Shown: piece after piece, positions 9,092-16,351 of the stretch
Numbering within the stretch: the first letter of the stretch is position 1
Layout of the letters: each line of letters starts with the position of its first letter
From: Bacteroidota bacterium
Lineage (GTDB): Bacteria > Bacteroidota > Bacteroidia > AKYH767-A > OLB10
Length of the DNA stretch: 16,351 bases
Assembly: GCA_016722525.1 (NCBI GenBank)
Contig: JADKJB010000029.1
Location: 1 to 16,351, forward strand
Direction of reading: 5' to 3'
The notes under the pieces: generated by a model
What the model saw: only the letters and a program-made list of their open reading frames with translations
Databases searched by the model: none
What the model was told of the DNA's origin: nothing
Translations under genes and position numbers: made by a program

Positions 9092-12000
9092 TTATCTCAA
9101 TAAGGATACATTTCCTTTTATTGTAATTTTCACACCATCTGAACATTCACCTACGAAATAATATCCGTAAGAATCTTCTGTTACAGGCTGTCCTTTATAG
9201 ATACCATCCCAGCCAATATTTATATCATTACTTTCAAATACCTGGTTTCCCCATCTGTCAACAACAATAAGTTTCATCGATTTTAATATGGTTGAACGAG
9301 GAATGAACAGGTCGTTGATTTCATCACCATTCGGAGTGAAATGCATTTGGAATGAAGACATTTTTTTGCTGCATTCTAATTGCCTTACTTCTACGAATAC
9401 GGAATCTGTGAAACTGCATCTTGTTATCCGTTTGTTGCCGTTACCACAAACCAGGTGGATTCATTTATCACAGCTGTTGGATTTTGTATAGCAGAATTAC
9501 TTACTAAATCAACCGTGTCCAGTTATAAGGTCAACTTTCTGTAGTAGTAACATTTAACTGAACCTGTTCTCCAACGGTTACTGTTGGCTGGTCTGCAATA
9601 GCATCAAACACAGGTAAATCATTTACGAGTAGATTTAATAAAACCGTAGAGTCGCATCCCTGTGCACTTTCTAATGTTATAGTAAATTCACCCGATTCAT
9701 TAAATGTTTCATTTCCTACCGTAAATACTTCTCCACTACAAATGCTTTGAGATATATTGGTAGTTGCGATTGCATTTCTGACTTTCAAATCTAACACAAC
9801 AACAGAATCACAGGTATTACTTCCCTCTAATACAACTCTGTACACATCGGTTACCTTAAATGTCTGATTACCTATTGTCACAGAATCACCATTGCAAATT
9901 TCAAGAGAAAGATTCGTTTCAACAATAGTATCAACCACAGATTAAGTGCAACTAATGAGTCACAAGACAATGCCGGAAGTAAACGTATTAAAATAAGTTC
10001 GGTTTTAGTATAAACACTGTCACCAATTGTTATAGAGCCACCTTGGCAGAATCTGTCATTTAATGTTGTTACAATTGGGTCAAGAACAGTTAAATCCAGA
10101 TTAACAATTGAATCACAACCATTAAAAGCTGTGCGTTTCTGAAAATAATCCTGTTTCTTTGAATGTTTTACTTCCAATAATTATACTGTCTCCATTACAT
10201 AAAGTAAGTTCTAAATCAAAAATTGCAATTGGATTTATTGTTACATCCATAGTAGCAGTAGTAGCACACTGACCTGTAGTTGGAGTAAACGAATAAGTAG
10301 TAGTTCCAGGAGTCGCAGGTACTAATCGTAGCAGGATTCCAGGTACCTGTAATATTGTTATTAGAAGTACTTGGTAAAACATCCGAGTAGCATCCCGCAG
10401 TAAGGACCGAGTTGCGTAAATGTCGGGTGATATTAGCATTTCACCGATACCTGCATAGTAGCCGTTGTAACACTGACCGGCTGGTGGTATAAGTATAAGT
10501 TGTAGTTCCCTGTGCTGCAGTACTAATAGTAGCAGGACTCCATGAACCTGAGAGATATTATTGTTAGAAGTAGTCGGTAATATACCTGGCGTTGCACCCA
10601 CGCAATATGAACCAAGTTGAGAAAATATCGAGTCACATCTATATTCACCGAGACTTCCGTGGTGGCTGTAGTTGCACACAAACCGGCAGTAGGTGTGAAT
10701 GTAAGTAGTAGTTCCTTGCGAAGCGGCACTTATTGTAGCAGGGACTCCATGTACCTGTAATATTGTTATTAGAAGTAGTAGGTAATGCACAGGAGTAGCA
10801 CCAACACAGTAAGCACCGAGTTGTGTAAACGTTGGTGTTGTATTCATATTACTGTCACCTGCTATAGCTAGGTTGTAGCACACTGACCTACAGTTGAGTA
10901 AATGTATAAGAAGTAGTTCCTTGCGAAGCTGTGCTAATCGTTGATGGACTCCATGTACCTGTAATATTGTTATTAGAAGTAGTTGGCAATGTACCCGGAG
11001 TTGCACCCACACAGTAAGCACCAAGTTGAGTAAATGTAGGTGTCACATTAGGATTCACCACTATTTGCATAGTAGCTGAAGTACCACATTGTCCACCTGA
11101 TGGAGTAAACGTATAAGTAGTAGTTCCTTGCGAAGCCGTACTAATTGTAGCAGGATTCCATGTACCTGTAATATTGTTATTAGAAGTAGTAGGTAATGTG
11201 CCAGGTATAGCACCAACACCATAAGGACCGAGTTGCGTAAATGTAAGTGTTGTATTATTATTCACAACAACCTGCATGGTAGCGTAGTAGCATTGTCGCA
11301 GTCGGAGTAAATGTATAAGTAGTAGATCCTTGCGAAGCCGTACTAGTGTAGCAGGATTCCATGTACCTGTAATATTGTTATTAGAAGTAGTAGGTAATGT
11401 GCCAGGTGTAGCACCAACACAATAAGGACCAAGTTGCGAGAACGTAGGTGATGTAATATTATTCACAACAACCTGCATGGTAGCAGTAGTAGCACACTGA
11501 CCCGCAGTTGGAGTAAATGTATAAGTAGTAGTTCCTTGCGAAGCAGTACTTATTGTGAAGGACTCCATGTACCTGAGATATTATTATTAGAAGTGGTTGG
11601 TAAAGTATTGGACCCACACAATATGGACCGAGTTGAGTAAATGTCGGCGTCACATTAGGATTCACTGTCACCTGCATAGTAGCAGTAGTAGCACATGACC
11701 TGCAGTTGGCGTAAATGTATAAGTTGTAGAACCTCGAGCTGCGGTACTAATTGTAGAGGACTCCATGTACCTGCAATATTGTTATTAAGTAGTCGGCAAT
11801 GTACCAGGTGTTGCACCTACACAGTAAGGCCCAAGTTGCGAGAACGTTGGTGTTACATTAGGATTCACCGTCACCTGCATAGTAGCGGTAGTACCACATT
11901 GTCCAACTGATGGCGTAAACGTATAAGTAGTCGTTCCTTGAGTCGCAGTACTTATCGTAGCAGGGCTCCATGTACCAGTAATATTGTTAGAAGTGGTCGG

Positions 12001-15000
12001 CAATGTGCCAGGTGTAGCACCAACAATAATAAGGACCAAGTTTGTAAAGGTCTGTATTGGTTTATTATTTATTACCACTACCATCGTAGCAGTAGTAGCA
12101 CATAAACCTGCAGTTGGAGTAAATGTATAAGTTGTAGAACCTGAGCTGCAGTACTAATCGTAGCAGGATTCCAGGTACCTGTATATTATTGTTAGAAGTG
12201 GTTGGCAATGTACCGGAGTTACACCAACACAATAAGGACCAAGTTGGAGAATGTGAGTGTTATTAGATTCACCAGTTACCTGCATAGTAGCGGTAGTAGC
12301 ACATTGACCGGCAGTAGGAGAAAACGTGTTGTTGTCGTTCTCCGAAGCAGGTACTAATCGTAGCAGGGCTCCGTACGCAGTAATATTGTTATTAGAAGCA
12401 GTCGGTAATGTGCCGGAGTAGCACCACACAGTAAGGTCCAGTTGTGTAAACGTAGGTGTTATATTTGGATTCACCGTCACTTGCATAGTAGCCGTAGTAG
12501 CACATAGACCACAGTAGGAGTAAAGTATAAGTAGGAAGTTTTCTGGGAGCATCAGTACTTATCGTTGAAGGACTCAAGTTCCTGTAATAGTGTTATTAGA
12601 TGTAGTCGGCAATGTATTCCGGAGTTGCACCGACACAGTAGGTCAAGCTGAGTGAATGTCGGCGTTACATTAGATTTACCGTTATCTGCATAGTAGCCTT
12701 AGTAGCACACCGACCTGCTGTGGGTGTGAATGTATAAGTCCGTTGTTCCTTGCGGAAGCAGTACTTATCGTCGCAGGACTCCATGTTCCTATAATATTAT
12801 TGTTAGAAGTTGTTGGCAATGTACCTGGGTTGCACCCACACAGTAAGGTCCGAGTTGTGTAAATGTTGGTGTCACATTAGGATTCACGACTACCTGCATA
12901 GTAGCCGTAGTAGCGCAAAGACCAGCGGTAGGAGTAAAAGTATAAGTAGTGGTTCCTTGGGAAGCAGTACTTATCGTCGCAGGATTCCATGTGCCAATTA
13001 TTGTTAGAAGTAGTTGGTAATGTACCGGAGTTGCACCGACACAGTAAGGACCACGTTGTGTAAATGTTGGTGTCACAAGGATTCACTGTCACCCGCATAG
13101 TAGCAGTAGTAGCACACTGACCCGCTGTTGGTGTAAATGTATAAGTAGTTGTTCCTTGTGAAGACGTGCTAATAGTAGAAGGATTCCAGGTACCTGTGAT
13201 ATTGTTATTAGAAGTAGTTGGCAATGTACCGAGTTGCACCACACAGTAAACTCAAGTTGAGTAAATGTCGAAAGTGATATTAGCATTTACCGTCACTTGC
13301 ATAGTAGCCGAGTAGTAGCATAAAACTGCGCAGGGTGTGAATGGATAAGTCGTTGTTCCTTGCGAAGCAGTACTTATCGTCGCAGGACTCCATGTTCCTG
13401 TAATATTGTTATTAAGTAGTTGGTAATGTACCTGGTGTTGCCCCGACACAATACGGACCACGTTGCGTAAACGTAGGTGTCACATTAGATTCACTGTAAC
13501 CTGCATAGTAGCAGTAGTACACACAAACCCGCAGTTGGCGTAAATGTATAAGTAGTAGTTCCTTGTGAAGCCGTGCTAATAGTAGCAGGACTCCATGTAC
13601 CTGTAATATTATTATTAGAGGTAGTCGGTAATGTACCGGGTTGCACCCACACAATACGGACCACGTTGTGTAAATGTAGGTGTCACATTAGGATTCACGG
13701 TTACCATAGTAGCTGTAGTAGCACACTGACCCGCTGTTGGTGTAAATGTATAAATAGCGTAGTTCCTTGCGAAGCCGTACTAATCGTCAAGGACCCATGT
13801 ACCTGTAATATTATTGTTAGAAGTAGTTGGCAACGTACCGGAGTTGCACCGCCACGGTAAGCCCAAGTTGAGTAAATGTCGGAGTAACATTAGGATTCAC
13901 CGTCACCTGCATAGTAGCAAGTAGTGGCACACTGACCAGCTGTTGGTGTAAATGTATATGTAGTAGTTCCCTGAGCTGCAGTACTAATAGTAGCAGGACT
14001 CCATGTACCTGTAATATTATTATTAAGTAGTCGGTAAAGATACGGATGTTGCCCCTATACAATATGGGCCACGTTGCGTAAACGTAGGTGTAACGGTAGG
14101 ATTGACCACTACTACCATAGTGGCAGTATTTGCACATAAACCTGCAGTCGGTGTAAATGTATAGGTTGTGGAGCCTGCTGATGCAGTGCTAATAGTACTT
14201 GGACTCCAGGTACCTGTAATACTATTATTAGAGGTAGTCGGCAATGCACCAGGTAGCACCAACACCAATATGGACCACGTTGTGTGAAAGTTGGATTTGT
14301 TTTTGATTTACGGTTATTGTATAATTTTCTGTTTGAATACCACAACCATTTGGTAGTGTAATAACACAAGTATATGTTGTTGTAACCGATGGATTTACTG
14401 TTATTGGACCATTCGCTGCGCCAATAATTGTAGCTGTTGGTGTCCAGCTATAGGTGGTTCCGGCTGGCGCATTATTTACTGTAATGGTGGCTGTTTGTGT
14501 ACCGGTATTACAAAGTGTAGCATTAGCAGGATTGGAGGTAAGTGTAATTACCTGAACACCTGTATTTACTGTTACTTGTAATCACAAATATTTCCGGCAT
14601 AACCATCAACCATAATATAATACTTTGTCCTATAGTTAAACCAGTTGCCGTTAATACTGCAGTACCGGACCCGAATCTTGATTTACACAATTTGATTTAG
14701 ATGTGAAAGAAGTACAATTTGTTGTACTGTAAAGCATGAGCCTGGATACTGGTAGATACCACACAACCCGATGAAGTAATATTAAATAACAGAAGTTGCA
14801 GAGGCAATAAAAAGACAACCATGAGTTGTTTTCAATAGAACCACAAAATAAACTTGAACCTGTAACACCTATTGCTCCATTATCTTGTGTAAACCAACCA
14901 CTGGTGTTTCCGCAGTAACCATTTAAATCGCAAATTTGTGGTGCAGAACCACAGAAATCCTGTGCTGGTGCATTTGTTCCGCACGATGTTGGCGGACAAC

Positions 15001-15437
15001 CTATAATAGCATCCAGCCCCAACCGAAATTGCCTCATCAGATTTAAATTTAAATGTGAGACAGGTACCTGTTGAAGTATATGCTCTTGGTCCATGTGGTG
15101 TAAATATATCGCCATTCTCACCATTAATAAATCCTAATAAAGGAGAGGATGTGTTTGGACCATTATAGACGAATAATGTATCATATCCAAATTCCAAATC
15201 CCAATCTATAAAACTTACTCTGATAGGACCACCGTTACAGGAACAAAATGTAACAGTCTGAATTAAATCTTCACCATAAAAGAACATTCAAATGGCGTTG
15301 TGCCATCTTGTTGAAAATTTCTTTTACATGTGGTAATAGTTTGTCCGTTATTATTGGCAGTTGTAGAATATATCTGACCAAATGTTATGTGACTGCCTAT
15401 AAAAAGAATAATGAAAGAAGTAGTAACTTATTCTCAT
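9092..15437 (-). CDS. Giant T9SS type B adhesin-like repeat protein
   Basis: Predicted surface-exposed or secreted protein of about 2,100 residues, interrupted by dozens of frame breaks. The start is ATG at 15435-15437; allowing for indels it gives a signal peptide (about MRKLLLLSLFFLIGSHITFG). Next is a CUB-like region (about 15000-15270) with RVSFIDWDLEFGYDTLFVYN, GPRAYTSTGTCLTFKFKSDE and GCPPTSCGT. A Cys-rich block follows, PQICDLNGYCGNTSGWF then FCGSIENNSWLSF (about 14800-14960). An Ig/PKD-like domain (about 14300-14560) has TYSWTPTATIIGAANGPITV. Then come 20 copies of a 69-residue repeat, four copies of a second repeat, a linker with ESTWFVVTATNG, and the type B sorting domain NVFIPNAFTPNGDEINDLF, DRWGNQVFESNDINIGWDG, GNVSLLR with TAA at 9092-9094. 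SprB-like adhesion or gliding is inferred from the architecture and from the PorP/SprF gene 32 bases downstream. No enzyme domain was seen. Confidence 0.88.
9627..10240 (-). repeat. Four copies of a Cys-containing ~51-residue repeat
   Basis: In the giant protein, between the 20-copy array and the sorting domain, four units share the pattern CNGDSxxIGxxxF, TG, CDSxVxLxLxV. They begin near 10235 (LTLCNGDSIIIGSKTF), 10085 (RFCQGGSITIGDSVY), 9935 (LEICNGDSVTIGNQTF) and 9780 (QSICSGEVFTVGNETF). Each spans about 150 bases and has two Cys about 27 residues apart, which could form a disulfide in a small beta-sandwich. GDS and CDS are rich in the D(S/T)(A/I/L/V/M/T) motif used for O-glycosylation in Bacteroidota. 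Confidence 0.8.
10240..14290 (-). repeat. 20-copy tandem array of a ~207-bp coding unit
   Basis: The core GTW(S/N)P, read as GGA(C/T)TCCATGTACCTG on the plus strand, recurs at about 10335, 10537, 10741, 10945, 11153, 11353, 11560, 11757, 11960, 12165, 12365, 12570, 12773, 12981, 13180, 13383, 13588, 13788, 13998 and 14202. The mean spacing of about 204 bases is slightly below the intact 207 because of small deletions. The unit has blocks VTVNPNVTPTFTQLGPYCVG, ATPGTLPTTSNNNITGTWSP, ATISTASQGTTTYTFTPTAG and QCATTATMQ. It has about 21 Thr in 69 residues, no Asp, Glu, Lys or Arg in the consensus, and two Cys about 44 residues apart. It is probably an Ig-like fold repeat of the kind found in Bacteroidota surface proteins. 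It has no spacers, so it is not CRISPR. Confidence 0.93.
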
Positions 15438-15446
15438 AGTTGTATT

Positions 15447-15888
15447 TTATTTATTTAGTTCTTCTATTTTTTGTTTTAATAATGTCTTTGAAATTAATTC
15501 AACATGTACTTTACAATCAGCACCAACTTCTATAATGTTTGAGGTGTCTTCTTTTCTGAATATCTCTAATTTTGAAATATCAATGTCGGTAATTTTCATA
15601 GACGGACAGTTTTCTAAATCACTTACGGTATAAGATTCTGTATAAATCAAATGTATTTGAGTTGCGTTTTAAAAAGTAGAGATGCTTCTTAGTTGATCTT
15701 CGCTGTAGTGCTTTAAAATTCTGTAATCAAAGGTTTTTATTGTCAATAGTAATTAATACAGTATTTTTTCAGATGTGCCGTCAAGGCTTCTTTTTAGCAG
15801 CATTAGAAACAATGTCTTGTGCAACTATCTTTGCAGTAAAAGTGGTAACAAATAAAATTGATAGTAAAGTAAATAATTTCCTTTTCAT
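15447..15888 (-). CDS. Small secreted protein of unknown function
   Basis: About 147 residues. The ATG at 15886-15888 gives a clear signal peptide: MKRKLFTLLSILFVTTFTAK then IVAQ, with likely cleavage after Ala and mature start at QDIVSNAAKKK. The middle reads, across two or three frame breaks, LITIDNK and YRILKHYSEDQLRSIS. The C-terminal 60 residues are in one clean frame: YTESYTVSDLENCPSMKITD, IDISKLEIFRKEDTSN, then VGADCKVHVELISKTLLKQK and IEELNK, with TAA at 15447-15449. Two Cys lie in the C-terminal part. I do not recognise the family. The stop lies 9 bases before the start of the giant adhesin, so the two are almost certainly co-transcribed, and a role in export or assembly of that protein is possible but unsupported by any motif. 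Confidence 0.7.
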
Positions 15889-16081
15889 ATAATTAAATAT
15901 TAATAAATTAAGAGAGTAACTGAAGAAAAATCTTTTAGCTACAAAATTTTTGCGTGTCTAGTTTTTTGGAAATTATGCAACCAGAACTTTAAATAGCATC
16001 GCAGTTTACGATACAAAATTAGTTAAAAAAATCTTAATAAAAATTTTTGAATGTAAAAATAAGATAATTTTTTTTTAAGTC
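15889..16081. other. AT-rich 193-base intergenic region
   Basis: Lies between the stop of the upstream sorting-domain gene and the start of the small secreted protein. It is strongly AT-rich with several A and T runs. It has no open frame of note and no GC-rich hairpin that would terminate the upstream gene. It is the only gap in the right half long enough to hold a promoter for the secreted protein, giant adhesin and PorP-OmpA genes. Confidence 0.6.
16014..16021 (-). promoter_or_regulatory. Possible Bacteroidota -7 promoter element
   Basis: The minus strand reads TAATTTTG, an exact match to the TAnnTTTG -7 element used by the main sigma factor of Bacteroidota. No convincing TTTG -33 element stands 19-20 bases upstream, where the sequence is A/T-run-rich. 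Transcription from here would give a leader of about 120 bases before the small secreted protein. In AT-rich sequence such a match can arise by chance. Confidence 0.25.
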
Positions 16082-16351
16082 CTACCTAATAATGGTGACA
16101 TTGCCCTTTATTGTTATTTTATCACCTGCAAACATTCACCTTTAAGTAATATCCATATAAGCTACAGGAGAGAGTTGTCCCTTTATAAGTGCCATCCCAG
16201 CCATCCGAGATATTGTCGGTTTCCAAATAATTTGTGTCCCCATCTGTCATAAATTTCTAAATGCATATTCTTTAATATATTTGAACACTAAGAATTTATC
16301 ATTCACTTCATCACCATTTGAGAGAATGCGTTCGGTATAAATATATTTTCT
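16082..16351 (-). CDS. T9SS type B sorting-domain protein, C-terminus only
   Basis: The last 85-90 residues of a secreted protein whose body lies beyond the window end. Across several frame breaks the minus strand gives SNGDEVNDKFLVF, LEIYDRWG, FETDNISDGWDGTYKG, YGYYLKGECL and DKITIKGNVTIIR, with TAG at 16082-16084. This is the gliding-motility-associated type B C-terminal domain, the signal for export through the type IX system. It is clearly paralogous to the domain at 9092-9370: both have DRWG, GWDG, YKGQ, GYY, GEC and KITIKGNV. Nothing can be said about the rest of the protein. It lies upstream of the small secreted protein on the same strand, 193 bases away. Confidence 0.85.

Noticed and set aside
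10122..11024. Longest uninterrupted open frame on the minus strand (300 codons)
   Set aside because: It switches between the true repeat frame and shifted frames as indels accumulate. Only parts match the repeat, so it is a mosaic of the giant gene, not a separate protein.
11695..13860. Plus-strand open frames opposite the repeat array (near 11695, 12810 and 13573)
   Set aside because: They recur with the repeat period and are antisense shadows of the repeat unit, with no start context or recognisable protein.
10240..14290. CRISPR-like regular repeats
   Set aside because: The whole 207-base unit repeats without unique spacers, it encodes protein, and no cas genes are present.
16020..16080. 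Terminator for the upstream sorting-domain gene from the A/T runs
   Set aside because: There is a palindrome of A and T only (AAAAATTTTT) and long runs, but no GC-containing stem, so a stable hairpin is not supported.

Overview
The window comes from an AT-rich member of the Bacteroidota. The evidence is a gene order around acpP-fabF-rnc with an IPExxxVDY-type protein next to pyruvate kinase, a PorP/SprF-type protein of the type IX secretion system (T9SS), and two T9SS type B (gliding-motility-associated) C-terminal sorting domains. Chitinophagales/Saprospirales-like bacteria fit, but I cannot place it more finely. Almost every gene, including ones that should be essential, is broken by single-base indels, mostly deletions. 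The protein restores cleanly when frames are joined, so I read the breaks as uncorrected long-read sequence error, not gene decay. Each CDS below is given as one gene spanning its frame breaks.

Left third (1-3683), central metabolism. On the minus strand lie pyruvate kinase (cut by the window start) and the IPExxxVDY gene whose 3' end overlaps it. Divergently on the plus strand lie acpP, fabF and rnc. About 1498 the sequence jumps from the middle of the IPExxxVDY gene straight into the last third of acpP. Both 5' ends and the shared promoter region are missing, probably as an assembly or read deletion. Two short intergenic repeats lie between acpP and fabF and between fabF and rnc.

Middle (3692-7231), minus strand: a membrane GT-C/TMTC-like protein with C-terminal TPR repeats, and directly upstream of it an ABC1/UbiB-family atypical kinase with two C-terminal membrane segments. 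A hairpin with a T-tract at 7295-7333 separates this pair from the next unit.

Right half (7367-16351), minus strand: a T9SS surface-protein locus resembling sprB-sprF. In transcription order it holds the end of one type B sorting-domain protein, a roughly 150-residue secreted protein of unknown function, a very large secreted adhesin-like protein of about 2,100 residues, and a PorP/SprF protein apparently fused to a C-terminal OmpA-like peptidoglycan-binding domain. The giant protein has a signal peptide, a CUB-like N-terminal region, an Ig/PKD-like domain, 20 tandem copies of a Thr-rich unit of about 69 residues without charged residues, four copies of a second Cys-rich repeat, and the type B sorting domain. 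The simplest reading is that the PorP/SprF-like protein supports secretion or anchoring of the giant protein, as SprF does for SprB in Flavobacterium johnsoniae.

No tRNA, rRNA, transposase, integrase or CRISPR array was seen.
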